From: Spirodela intermedia
Lineage: Eukaryota > Streptophyta > Magnoliopsida > Alismatales > Araceae
Direction: 5' to 3'
Assembly: GCA_902729315.2 (NCBI GenBank)
Contig: LR746274.1
Span: 5,701,037 to 5,765,036 of the forward strand
Length of the DNA stretch: 64,000 nucleotides
Position numbers and translations under genes: made by a program. Below are positions 24,518-37,700 of the stretch, one piece after another (the stretch's first letter is position 1; each line of letters starts with the position of its first letter). The notes below the pieces were generated by a model. That model did not search any database. It was not told the DNA's origin and saw nothing but the letters and a program-made list of their open reading frames with translations.

Positions 24518-26144
24518 TGATAAGTCTTCATTATCATGAGTTAATAATTAGTAAATAATATAGTTTTAGCCTTAACTCATGATAAATAGACTTATATTTG
24601 TGTTAAAGTATGAAAAGTGGTTTTCAGTTGATTAATGTGAATTTTTGGGTAATTATGTGACTTTATAAGATTTTTACAGTCTTACTTTTGAGATAAATAA
24701 AGGAAAAGAAATTAAAATAAAATATAGCAAAATGGGGGGGACCCGTCGACCAGCCGGACCCGCAAGCAGGACGGAAGTGCAGTTGGGCAGGAGCCGTGAG
24801 CAAGGGCTCAAGCAGCTTGAACCGATGGAGGCACGTGTGTGCCACTCCCCTTCCACATCACCGGTGGCCAGCTGGCTGTGGGGCAAGGAGTGGTGGTACA
24901 CGCGTGAGAAAGGAACTTGATCGTAAATGTAATATTACTTTATATTCACCAGAAACTTCGGCGCACAATCGATGTGGGACTAAACCCACATCACCTTCCC
25001 CAGAAAGGGTGGGCAACCGGCGCGGGTTCGAATCCTCCTAGAGCCAAAATTTATATTTTTATCTGATTATCGCGACTTTCCTACAGATCGCCGATGAAGG
25101 ATTAAGCAACCAAAATCGCTGGATCATTAGCAAAATTCTCGTCAACGCGATTTGCGGAGCATTGTTACTAAAATTGTTGAACGATTCGCGATAAAAGGAT
25201 CGTGAATCTATCGAGTAAAGTATCTCCAATTGATTGACAAACAAGCCATCGTCGGGAAGAGGACGATCCACGGGGAGATGAGTCGCCACCTCCTGAGAGT
25301 CTACCAGATGCGATGAAGAGCCTCCTCTTGCTGCATGGACCCGAGGATGAAGCTCCCTAACACGCGCCCCACCTCCATCCAGCTCCTCTCCGTCGGGTGA
25401 CAGCCGCCAGAGAGCCGCAAAGTCGCCGTTTTTTCGCTCTGTCGGGTGACAGCTGCCAAAGATGATTCGATGACCCATTTCATTGATCTCTAGACTTCGC
25501 AAGGAGATCTAGAGATTGCCCACATTGTCCTTGTCCAAGGAGAGCCTTCAAGGCCATGGACACTACACGACTATCCTCCCGAACACTTAGGATTCTAATG
25601 TATCGCTGACGCATTGCCGCCGCGATGCCGGAACTCTATTTTTCTACTTTCAATTTAATTTCCGTTTCATTTAGTGATAATTTGTTGATTTTAAATTTAC
25701 CAAGATATACTTCATTTTATTACGATTCTTCCGGCTTTTATAGATTTTAATTTGATCAATTAAATCGTCTGTAATCGCATACGTAAGAATCGCCAGGCAG
25801 AACTCTATTTCTGCTCGATTTGCGTTTGCTAGAGCGCTGACGTCATCATGACGTCCTCACCCTTATTTCCTTTTTTTCGTGAATTTTAGATATATTTCCT
25901 TTTTATTTCTTAGTATAAAATTCATAGAAAATAGTATTTTTTGAGGAAAATTCTGAATAACTACTAGATATTATATTACATCCCTATGATCGACCTAGAA
26001 AATTATCACTATTTTTTAGAAGTTTTATTGAATTATAATTAATATATTTGTTCAGAAATTCTTCTAAATATCTGAAAAATCATATTTTCTAATTTTATAA
26101 ATTTTAGATTTGCATGATTTAATATACAACGACTAAGTCACGTC
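24518..26144 (+). mobile_element. Solo LTR B, Athila-like family, TSD GTCAT
   Basis: Starts TGATAAGTCTTCATTATCATG and ends CTAAGTCACGTC, with 5-bp repeats GTCAT at 24513-24517 and 26145-26149; the usual terminal A seems lost. Length 1627 bp. One of the best preserved copies: it keeps the 13-bp hairpin arms at 24532-24544 and 24572-24584, a B-box-like GGTTCGAATCC at 25025-25035, and a long antisense open frame (25059-25502). Confidence 0.92.
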
Positions 26145-26149
26145 GTCAT

Positions 26150-26521
26150 CTCTTTAGGAAATTGTGAATTGAGTTCTATTTACTTGTTTAAAGATGATAG
26201 GAATGACTGAAATGTCACGGAGGAGAAATTGGGGGTGGAAGGATGAGAAGGATGATTGTGGACATGAGATGAAACTAGTTGAAATGTGAATGAGATCATG
26301 CAATTAAAGAGATCACATGATTAGATCTAACACTAACTAAGATCTACTTCCTATCTAATAACATCCAAATCACAAATTACCTTGAAACTAACATGCTTAT
26401 CACCACATCTCCATTATTATTTCTGCTAGGAGGAGGCGATCATTGTTAGTCATAGGAGTGAATCTCATTTAGGGCAAGGAACTTGATGGTTTTTAGATAA
26501 CAAGATGTAGAGCTTGGGACC
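26150..26521. other. AT-rich spacer, nothing recognised
   Basis: Between LTR B and the truncated LTR C. No frame, repeat or motif of note. Confidence 0.5.
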
Positions 26522-27725
26522 TAACATGACCTAATCATTGTATAATAAATTACATAAATTTAAAGATAATTAAAAATTACTATTTTTTAGATTATTAAAA
26601 ATATTTCAGAAAAAATAAATAAATTATATTTTTGATAAAAATAGTGAAAAAGTTTCAGGTTGATCATAGAGATGTAAGATAATATATGATAATATTTTTA
26701 ATTTTTCTTCAAAAAATACGAGTTTTTATAATTTTTAGATTAAATAATGAAGATGAAATATATTAAAAATTTATAAAAAAGGAAAATTGGGGTGCAGTCA
26801 TCAAGATAATGTCAACATTTACATGAACGTGAATCAAGAAAAAATAGATATCTGCCCGATGATTCTTTTGTAAGCGATTATAGATGATTTAATTGATTAA
26901 ATTAAGATATGTAAAAGTCAAAAAAATCGTAATTGAATAAAAAATATTTTTAAAACTAAAAATTACATTAAAAAATAATTTAATTAAATAAATATTAAGA
27001 TTAAAACATGAAAGGTAGAGTTCCAACTTTGTGTAACTATCGCTGAAATTTAGTATGTGTGGAAGAATTATTGTACTATATTCATAGTCTTGAAGGCTCT
27101 CTTTAGATAAGAACAATATTCACAATTTGTAGACCTTCTTGTGAAGTCTAAAAATCAATGAAATGAGTTGATGAATCATCTCCAACAGTTGTCACTCAGT
27201 GGAGTAGAAAAATAATAATTTTCAGATTTCTAGTGGTTGTCACCTTGATGGAGATGAGTTAGATGGAGGTGAGATAAATCTTAGGGAGCTTCATCCTCAA
27301 GTTCACACAGTAAGAGTAAGCTCTTCATTGCATTTGGTACGCTCTCAAGAGGTGGCAACTCATCTCTTAATAAATTGCCCTCTTTCCAATGATGGTTGGT
27401 TCGTCAATCAATCGAAGATATTTACTTGATGGATTCATAATCTGTTTATCTATAATCATTCAGTAGTTGGTAACAATACTCCACAAATCACGCTGACGAT
27501 ATTTTTTCTAATAATTGAATGACTATGGTAGCTTAATCGTTGACTAAAACTTTATAGAAAAATCACTAATGAATCAAATATAAATATGAGTTTTGGCTTT
27601 AATAATTTGTCGATCATTTGCTTTTGTTGAAGAGAGATAATCAATTACACTCCTACCCTTACCTAGTGACATCATAGAGGTGCTTTTTCCTCATAAATAA
27701 GAGGTATTTTAGGTACCAATATATA
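26522..27725 (-). mobile_element. Truncated, strongly decayed LTR C, Athila-like family
   Basis: Aligns by eye with LTRs A and D from the CACGTCA end inward (matches at 26522-26600, 26780-26940, 27120-27560) and stops after the segment also found at 37240-37330 and 55140-55240. The TGATAA-proximal third is missing. Divergence is the highest of the family, so it is the oldest copy. Confidence 0.75.
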
Positions 27726-27769
27726 TAAAACTTACTTGTGAGCATTGGTGTCTTGTGAACTTAGAAATA

Positions 27770-28560
27770 GTAAAATATATTGTTTGTGATGTTTTGAAAT
27801 GTAAGCAAAATTTATTTTCATTGAATAGTGGGAGTAGTATTTCTCTATTTTATTTAATTTATAGTGATGTTTAGGGACCATCAATTAATAGTAATATTTT
27901 GAGAGTAAGATAATTTGTTACTTTTATTGATGAATGTTCATGAAATACATGAATACTCATATTGAGTCACATAAGAAGTGAGTAAGGTACACCAATAGTT
28001 TTGTTCTTTAATACAGAAATAATTTGAAACTATGATTAAAATATTTAGATTAAATAATACAAGAAATTTATATAATCAAATGATTACAAAATAAATGAAA
28101 GAATTATTTATGAATCCTCATACATGAAAACCCACAACAAAATGGAGTTGAGAACTAGAAAAAATAGACATCTTAGAAGTGATGATGACACTTCTATTTC
28201 AAAATTGAGTATCTAAGAGGTTTTGGGGTGAGGTGGTCCTGACAACCACGCATCTCATTAATAAGTTACCAACTAGAGTATTGGGATTTAAAATCACATT
28301 AGAAATTTGATCTCAATTTTATTTGAATGTTCAACTTGAGAATAATTTAGTTCCTATAATATTTAATTGTGTAAGTTTTGTTCACAACCATGATCAAAAT
28401 AAGGGTAAGCTTGATCCACAAGCCTTTAAGTATATGTTATCACCCTCCATTGCAAAAAAAATCATTTCAATTGATGTCACTTTATAATGAATATAAATCT
28501 TACTTTGAAAAAACTTTTTTGTCAAGAGAAATTGAGCTTGTGGAGAAGAATAAAGAGTAA
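27770..28560 (+). pseudogene. Copia integrase remnant
   Basis: Readable blocks in order: a DV-GPS region near 27860, RFVTFIDE-like near 27900-27940, a WGE-VLTT-HLIN-LP-RVLGFK region at about 28224-28300, then FVHNHDQNKGKLDP at about 28377-28420 and CYHPP near 28438. This order is typical of copia integrase and its C-terminal extension. Many stops. Confidence 0.8.
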
Positions 28561-28939
28561 GAAGAGGATAGCTGTGTTACCAATTATACTTTTAAAAATA
28601 TCTGCATTACCAAAGATGACATCAATAAAAGCTCAAGCACAAGATCTGCAAGAATAAAATAACTCTAGAGTCACTGAAGATACCAATAAGGAACAATATC
28701 ACATACACTCTTACATCCAACCTTCTACACTAGAGAAGAGTAATGTAGAACTATCAATCATTCCTCAAAAAGGAAAGAGAAAATGCCTTAAAAATTTATG
28801 ATATCTTATCATAAATTTTTTATCTTATAGAAGTCTATTACCCTCATAGATGACATTTATTATAACTCTTAATTATGTCTCAATCTCATCTAAAATTTTA
28901 ATAAGTATTAAGTTAAGATGAATAGAAACAAGTCATGAA

Positions 28940-29341
28940 AGAAGAGTTGAAAGCATTATATAATAATCAAATGTGAATAAATTAAATTACCACAAGGAAA
29001 GAAGATAGTAAAATGTAAGTGAGTTCTTATGATTAAATATAATCTTGATGGTATAATATAGGTATATAAGGCTTGTTCGATGGCTAAAGTATACACCCAA
29101 ACTTATGTAATATATTATTTAGAGACATTCGCCACTATTGCGAAAATGAGTATGTTTATATTTTACTCTCTTTAGCAGCGAATTTATGACTGAGACATCC
29201 AATATTTTGTCATAAAGAATGAATTATTACATGGAGAATTAGAGGAAAAAAATTATATAGATGTTCTACAAGGGTACAATAAAGGTATGAAGAAAAGTAT
29301 GGTATTTAAATTAAAAAGGGCATTATATGGACTTAAGTAGT
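28940..29341 (+). pseudogene. Copia reverse transcriptase, first part
   Basis: Readable: LVPQGKKIVKCKWV-like at about 28985-29020, then KYNLDGII, a VYTQTYVIYYLETFATIAK block at about 29086-29140, ELLHGELEEKNYIDVLQGY at about 29224-29278, and KLKRALYGLK ending at 29337. The sequence is then cut by insertion X. Confidence 0.82.
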
Positions 29342-30135
29342 TGATAAACTCTAATGTTGCATGATAAATAATGTAAAATTTATGTAAAATAAAATTATGT
29401 TAAATTCATATGCTTGAATTAGCATACATTTACATTGTTAAAATACTATGCAGAAAATTCATGATTAAACTTGCACTTTGGATGATTTATACTCATGCAT
29501 TTATTTTGATCTTCTTAATGAATATGATAGTATAATCGTCTAAGATTTTTAGTCTTGAAATTTATTTAATATTTTCCAAAAATGTGTTCATGAACTTAAA
29601 CTTTGAATTATATTTCTTCATAAGTTTCTAGACATGATATGAATTATGTTGATATATATATATGTCAAGTATGCTAACCCATTGATTAAACTCCAAGCCT
29701 TCCTAGATACACCAATAAAAAATGGTATTTAATAAATAGTTTTAACATGTCAAAAAAATAACGTGACAACTATTAAAGACTACATCAATTACGTCAACTA
29801 AAAATAATAAGTCCACAAAAAATGGAAGGGAAGAACAATCGATTGGTACATTTAAATCCTTTCATTATTTGATCTGATTTTTTAAGTCATTTTGGAGAGA
29901 TTTAAGGTAATATATTCATGACTTCTTAACATGAATAAAAAGCGAGATATTATGGCAGAAAGATATATTTTTGGCTAGTTGGGATCTGAAGGGTTTAATG
30001 AAGGCTAGGTGAAACACCAAGGGGAGGGGAGGGGTTTTGCTATGGCTTCTGGTCTAACTCATTTTGACTCTATTAGTAGATGTATTGACACATGTTCTCA
30101 CACAGCTCCCTTGTTCTAAGTACGAATTTACTCTA

Positions 30136-30170
<35 letters not shown>

Positions 30171-32349
30171 TGACTTCTCTCTTGATTCTTTCATCACCAC
30201 CAATGACACCAAGGATTTTTAAATTGATTAGTCCCTCACTTGACTACTTCTAGTCCCAAAAGATCATTCTCACAAGAGTTCACTATTTCCTCTAAAAAAT
30301 ACATACTAATTTAATGGGATCAATAGCCCAAGCACATGTTCCGTCTCTTCATAGACCAACACTTCACAGGCACAACTAGGCTCTCAACACCACATGTTTT
30401 AGCCTAAACTCCTCTCTACTCACAACCCAAGTACCTTAGGGCCTGATGTAGAGTGTTAGCCTCTGAGGTGAATGTAGCTCTAAACCACTGATGTAAGTAT
30501 ATGATTGATGTAGTTTTATGTTTCTTTTGAAACTCATGGTGGGTGAACCTTGACAGATGGAGAAGGATGTTCGTTGGAGCATAGATAAACATTGTAGAGA
30601 TATATTTATTTGAGTTGGTTCTTCTTCTTCATACGCTCTTTTTCTTTTATCCTTCAATGTTCTCCTATCATTTCATGTCTTGAAAAATGATCACGCAAAT
30701 TCAAAAATATTCTCTTTACTTTGTCTGCACACCAATGGCCTTTGCTTATTTCTTACTTCAAAGTTTAAACAGCCTTTGTATTTCAAAATTGGTCTGGAGA
30801 TTTTTATTTTATCAAAAACATCTTTATTGTTGGGGTCGAGTCCAAATAAACTCGTTTATTCTGTCATTATCTCCACATATTGTCAATGTGTCATTGTTTA
30901 GAATGTGTGGCAATGACTTCTTTCATTATGTGATTTTCCAGATGTCTTCTCGGATATGCTTCTAATGTACCATTGTATAGATTCTGAGTTCAAGTCTTGA
31001 TAGAGACTTAAATACTTTGATTTTTCACATATTTCTTCATTGAGGTTTTTGACTTGTCGTCGTTTAAGTTGTAAGTTGGAATCCTGCACATGGCTTAATA
31101 TTCTATGAATTTTCAAGTGGTTTTATTGCTGAGGCTTCCAATTTAATATTTTTTAGATTATGAGTTTGAACCCTACACTTAACTTAATATTCCATGACTT
31201 TTAAGGTATTTTTTTTGCTGAGGTTTTTGACTTACCATCATTCAAGTTTTGAGTTCAAATCCTACTAGTAACTTTAACATTTTAAAATTTTCTAGATATT
31301 TCATCACATGCATTACCGCTAGATTTCTTGAACTCTAGAATGCCGCATTAATTCAAACATATAAATATCTCAAGGAATAACTCAAATTTATTTTTTACCC
31401 ACAGGATCACATAAGTATGATCATTATACACTTTGAATATATCTCAAAACTATTAAACCTCTAGTACAAGTTCTCATGAAATTCATTGAATATTTATTAA
31501 ATCTTTAGTAAATATTTTTTCTCCTATAGTATCAAAACCAAAGGCATCAACATGATTATCTTATTTTAGGAGGGATGATCTGCTCTTCACAATCAAAACA
31601 TTAATGAGTATAAGGAGTTCACTTTAAGCGTAGAATTTTTTTTGTTCCTGATTTATTGAGTTTAATAATTCTTCTTTTTATTTTCATCATTCTTCATATT
31701 ATGTTCATGGTTTAATTTTAGTTCCTACACCTTTGTGCATGACAATAGTAGTGTGTTGGATCTCATTACGATTTATTCCTTATTTTGTTACAATTGATTA
31801 AATTTTATTTTTTATATTTTTTTACTCATGTCATTTGAGGTAAAATAGATGAAAAGATTAAACCTACTTATCTTATAAATCATATATTTTAGTATTTATA
31901 TTTTATTGCATTATTTTCATCTATTTTATAAATTCTTTAATGGTAACAAACAATTAACATATCGTCTTCCTCTTCCTGTTCTTCTATTTGTTCCTTTGGT
32001 TTGTCTATATTGTTATTCATGAGTCAATGGATCAACATGAATTAGAGGTGATCTATAGGTGATTAAAAGACAAACAAGAATCTTTCTTTTATTTCAGAAG
32101 TCAAGAGAGATAAGAGAACTCAATAGCCACAAAACTTGGTAATAAGAGAAGTCATCAATTTTCTACTTTTAGTTTTCACTTGTTTAACTTTCAATAATTG
32201 TTGAGAATGCATTAGAGATATATTTTTATCTTTCATCCTTATGGAGACAACCTAAATCCACTAACTTTATTATTTAAAACATCTTTGGAATTTGGTTTAT
32301 GAATTATTAAATTTTGGTCATCTTGTAACACAACAATTTAGATCTATCA
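29342..32349 (+). mobile_element. Insertion X, 3.0-kb LTR-like unit
   Basis: Starts TGATAAACTCTAATG and ends GATCTATCA (TG..CA), inserted between copia RT codons. Flanking 5-mers are GTAGT (29337-29341) and ATAAT (32350-32354), alike except for two G-to-A changes, acceptable for an old TSD. No coding domain was recognised. A CT microsatellite lies inside. It could be a long solo LTR or a non-autonomous LTR element; internal LTR copies were not seen. Strand is arbitrary. Confidence 0.55.
30138..30167. repeat. (CT)n microsatellite
   Basis: About 15 CT units within insertion X. Confidence 0.95.
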
Positions 32350-33080
32350 ATAATCATCTTGAGCATTATTTGGTAAGTTCACCAAGGTAAAGAATAAATT
32401 AAGATATAAACCATGTAATGGTCAGCACACATTATTTATTAAACACTGAACTTCAAGGAAAATTATAATCATTTTAGCGTATGTAGATTATATAACAGTG
32501 ACCAGGAATGCTAATGGTGAAAAACAACTCCAAAGTAAGAATGAATTAAAGTAATTTCACATTAAGATGCTAGCAAAATTAAGGTATTTTTAGGGTATAG
32601 AAGTAACATATTTAAAATATGATGTGTTTATATCACAATAAAAATATATCTTAGATCTTTTACAAGATACATGAAAATTAAACTCTAAACCTATAGGTAC
32701 TCCTATTGATTTGAGCCATTAACTTAGTAATATAGAGGAGGGTAGTTGTATTGATATACTTATGTACCAAAAACATGTAGGAAAGTTAATTTATCTTTCT
32801 CATGCTGAACCTAGCATCTCATATGTAGTGAACATCCTTAACCAATTCATGCATGATCCAAGAGAAGTTCATCTTTTTATAATTGAGAGAGTTCTCAAAC
32901 ACATGAAGTAAACACTTAAGAGAGGCATCTTATTTAAGAAAACTGAAAGAAAATACATTGAAGTTTATATTGATGCTAATTATGTGGGTTATATTGTTAA
33001 TAAATAATCTTATTTAGATTATTACGCTCTTCTTGGTGGCAATTCGTTACTTGAGGTAGTAAAAAATAATAATTGATAAC
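32350..33080 (+). pseudogene. Copia reverse transcriptase and RNase H, second part
   Basis: Resumes with ALFGKFTKVKNKLRYKP (about 32373-32424), HTLFIKH, an IILAYVDYI block around the RT catalytic region at about 32468-32500 (second Asp of the DD pair altered), IGTPID, YQKHVGKLIYLSHAEPSIS (about 32769-32820), and the RNase H block EVYIDANYVGY (about 32960-32995). It is interrupted at 33081 by solo LTR D. Confidence 0.82.
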
Positions 33081-34723
33081 TGACGTGACTTAGTCATTGT
33101 ATAGTAAATCACGTAAATTTAAAATTTATAAAACTATAAAATACTAATTTTTGGATATTTAGAAGTATTTTTGAACAAATATATCAATTATAATTTAATA
33201 AAAATTCCAAAAATAATGGTAATTTTCTAGATCGATCACATGGATCTAATATAATATCAGGTAATTATTTAGAATTTTTCTCAAAGAATACTATTTTCTA
33301 TAAATTTTATACTAAGAAATGAAAATGAAATATATTTAAAATTCACAAAAAAGGAAAATAAGGGTGCGGATGTTAGGATGATGTCAGAGCCTGGCGAACG
33401 TGAATCGGGCGGAAACAGAGTTCCACCTGACAATTCTTACGTAAGTGATTATAGATGATTTAATTGATCAAATTAAGATTTGTAAAAGTCGGAAGAATCG
33501 TAATTGAATGAAATATAGCTTGGTAAATTTAAATCACACAAATTATCACTAAATGAAGTGAAAATTAAGTTGAAAGTAGGAAAATAGAGTTCTGGCGTCG
33601 CGACGACGATGGATTGACAATACATCGGAATCCTAAATGTTTGGGAGAATCGTCGTGCAGTGTTCATAGCCTCGAAGGCTCTCCTTGGACAATGACGATG
33701 TGGGTAATTTCTAGATCTCTTTGCGATGTCTAGAGATCAATGAAATGGGTTGTCGAATCATCTCTAGTGGCTGTCACCTGCGATGGAAAAATAGTGACTT
33801 TGCGACTCTCTAGTGGCTGTCACTTGATAGAGAAGAACTGAATGGAGGTGGAGCGCGTGTTAGGGAGCTTCATCCTGAAGTCCGCATAACAAGAGGAGGC
33901 TCTTCATTACATCCGGTATGCTCTCAAGAGGTGACGACTCGTCTCTCGACAGATTGTCTGCTTCTCAACTATGACTTGTTCGTCGATTAATCGGAGATGA
34001 TTTACTTGATGGATTCGTGATCCTTCTATCGTGAATCATTCAACAATTTTAGTAACAATGCTCTGCAAATTGTGTTGACGAGATTTTTGCTGATGATCTA
34101 GTGATTCTGGCCACTTAATCCTTCACCGGCAATCTGCAGAAAAGTCACAATAATCAGATAAAAATATGAGTTTTAGCTTTGGAAGCATTCAAACCCGCGC
34201 TGATTGCTCGCCTTCAAAGCCTTTCGGGGAAAGGTGTGTCGGAGATTTGGTCCCACATTGCTTGTGCACCAAAGTTTTGGGCGAATAAATACTAATATCA
34301 CATTTCTAAGTAGTGAGTCCCTTTCTTCTGCATGTACGACCACTCCTTGCCCCACAGCCAGCTGGTCACCAATGACATGGATGGAGAGTGGCGCACATGT
34401 GCCCTCATCGGTCCTAGCTCCTCGAGCCCCTGCTCGTGGCTCCCCACAACTGCGCTTCTGACCTACTTGTGGGCCCGGCTGGCCAGCGAGTCCCTTGTTT
34501 TGCTATATTTTTATTTTAATTTCTTTCTCTTCATTTATCTCAAAAATAGAACTATAAAAATCATATAAATTTGTAGAAAATCACATAATTTGCCAAAAAT
34601 TCACGTTAATCAATTGAAAACTACTTTTCACAATTTAACATAAATATAAGTCTATTTATCATGAGTTAAGGCTAAAAATATATTATTTACTAATTATTAA
34701 CTCATGATAATGAAGACTTATCA
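33081..34723 (-). mobile_element. Solo LTR D, Athila-like family, TSD ATAAC
   Basis: Plus-strand ends are TGACGTGACTTAGTC and GACTTATCA, with perfect 5-bp repeats ATAAC at 33076-33080 and 34724-34728. Length 1643 bp, short subfamily. Copia RNase H sequence continues on the right (EF-DMSQEIYDV-like at 34735-34780). Confidence 0.92.
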
Positions 34724-34784
34724 ATAACATATAGCGATGAGTCTGAATTTTGAGATATGTCACAAGAAATTTATGATGTATTAT

Positions 34785-37700
34785 TGATAAGTCTTCATTA
34801 TCATAAGTTAATAATTAATTAATAATATATTTTAAGCCTTAATGCATGATAAATAGATTTATATTTATGTTAAATTGTGAAAAGTGATTTTTATTTATTA
34901 TTCTATTTTTTTGGCTAATTATATGATTTTATGTAAATTTTTATAATTATATTTTTGAGATAGATAAATAAAAATAAAATAAATATATATATTGAAAAAT
35001 AGGTGGATCCATTGGCCTACTAGGCTCACAAGTGGGTCAAAAGCACAGTTGAGTGAAGCCATAAGTAGAAGACTTGAGTAGCCAAGGACTGCTAAGGGAG
35101 ACACATGTGCATCACTCTCCTTTCACATCACTAGTGGCTAGCCGGGCATGTGACAAAGAGTGGTCGTACACATACAAGAGAGGGGCTTATTGATCACAAA
35201 ATCTTCTATTATTATACATACGCCTCAAAACTCGACAAATAACTACTGTGGGACTAAATTGTCATCACAGCTTCTTAGAAGATTTTTAGTGATTTAAATA
35301 CATAAACTATCTTTTATGAGACACTCTTATGACATCACTTTATAAGGGTACTCATATACTTATTTCACTATCTCTTATGCAAGTGAGTGATTGGTGAGGG
35401 TTTGAATCTCACTTGTACCAAAACTCATATTTTTATTTGATTAAATCATGGTTTTTCTACAAACTACTTGTCAATGATTAAGTTGCCAAAATTGCTCAAT
35501 CATCGGTGAAAATATTATTACCATAATTTACAGAATATCATTACTAAAATTATTGAACGATTATAGATAAAAAAGATTATAAATCTATTGAGTAAATCAT
35601 CTTTGATTGATTGATGAATAAGTCGTCATCAAGAAAGTACAATCTATCGAAAGACGTGTCATCACCTCCTGAGATCCTCATCTTGTTGTACGTACTTGAG
35701 GATGAAGCTCTTTAAGATGCACCCCACCTCCATCTAACTTATCTCCATTATGTGACAGCCATCAGAGATCTAAAAAGTCATTGTTTTTCTACTCTTCAGG
35801 GTGACAACCACCGAAGATGATTCGTTGACTCACTTTATTGATTTTTAAACTTAGCAAGAAGATATAGAAATTATCTATGTCATCTTTGTCCAATGAGAGC
35901 CTTTAAGGTTGTGAACATTACACAATAATTATTCAGAATACTCAAGATTCTAATAAATCATTAGAAATATATTTTATTACTTTTTAATTAATTTAACTTT
36001 CACCATCATTTTTTAGATTTCAAAAGAAGATCTAGTGAATGCATAAGTCATCCATATCCAAGGAGAGCCTTTAAGGCATAGAAATTGTTTGATAACTTAC
36101 GTAACTTAGTTGTTGTATAGTAAATAATGCAAATTTAAAATTTATAAAACTAGAAAATACTAATGTTCAAGTATTTAGAAGTATTTCTGAATAAATATCT
36201 TAATTATAATTCAATAAAACTTCCAAAAATAGTGGTAATTTTCCAAGTCAATCACAAAGATCTAATATAATATCAGGTAATTATTCATAATTTTCCTCAA
36301 AGAATACTATTTTTTATGAATTTTACACTAAAAAATAAAAATAAAAATATTTAAAATTTATGAAAAAAGAGAAATAAGAGTGCGGACATCAAAATGATGC
36401 CAGCACCCGGCGAACACAAACTGAGCAGAAATAGAGTTCTACTCGGTGATCCTTATGTAAGCGATTGCAAATGATTTAATTGATCAAATTAAGATTTGTA
36501 AAAGCCAAAAGAATCGTAATTGAATGAAGTATACCTTAGTAAATTTAAATCACACAAATTATCACTAAATTAAGCAAAAATTAAGTTGAAAGTAGGAAAA
36601 TAGAGTTCCGGTGTCACGGCGGCGATGCATCAGTGATGCACTAGAATACTGAGTGTTCGGGAGGATTGTCGTGGAGTGTCCACGACCTCGAAGAATCTCT
36701 TTAGATAAGGATAACGTGAATAATCTCTAGATCTCCTTGCAAAGTCTAGGAATCAATGAAATGGGTCGTCGAATTGTCTCTGGGAGCTGTCATCTGGTGG
36801 AGTAGAAAAATGGTGACTTTGTGGCTCTCTGACGGCTGTCACCCGATGGAGAGGAGCTGGATGGAAGTGGGGCACATGTCAGGGAGCTTCATCCTCAAGT
36901 CTGTATAGCAAGATGAGGCTCTTCATTGCATCCGATACGCTATTAGGAGGTGGCGACTCGTCTCTCGATAGATCGTCCTCTTCCCAATGACGGCTTGTTC
37001 GTCAATCAATTGGAGATGCTTTACTCGATGGATTCGCGATCCTTTTATCGCAAATCGTTCAGCAATTTTAGTAACAATGCTCCACAAATCATGTTGACAA
37101 GATTTTTGTCAATGATCTAATGATTTTGGCGGCTTAATCCTTCACCGGCGATCTGTAGGAAAGTTGCGATAATCAGATAAAACATATGAGGTTTGGCTCT
37201 TGGAAGATTCGAACATGCACCGGTTGCTCGTCTACATGATAGAGATTGAAATAAGTACTCTAATGCCCTTATCAAATGGCATCATCATGGTATATCTCTG
37301 TTATAAATAAGGAGTAGTTTATGTATTAAAATAATCGAAGTCTTTCTGGGAAAGATGTGATGTAGATTTAGTCCCACATCGTTTGTGCGCCGATGTTTTG
37401 GGCGAATATTATATTGGCAAACAATGAGTCCCTTTCTCCCACATGTACGACCACTCCTTGCCCCATAGCTAGCTAGCCATGGATGACATGGAAGGGGAGT
37501 GGCGCACACGTGTCCCCATCAGTCCTAGCCGCTCAAGCCCCTACTCGTGGCTCCTCTGGACTGCACTTCCAACCCACTTGTAGGCCTGGTTGGCCGGTGG
37601 GTCCCCCATTTTGTTATATTTTTATTTTTATTTATTTTTGTTCATTTATCTCAAAAATAAGACTATAAAAATCATATAAATTCGTAAAAAAATCACATAA

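Noticed and set aside
29342-32349. Helitron or CACTA element
   Set aside because: No TC..CTRR ends, CACTA ends or transposase similarity. TG..CA with a 5-bp flank fits an LTR-type unit better.
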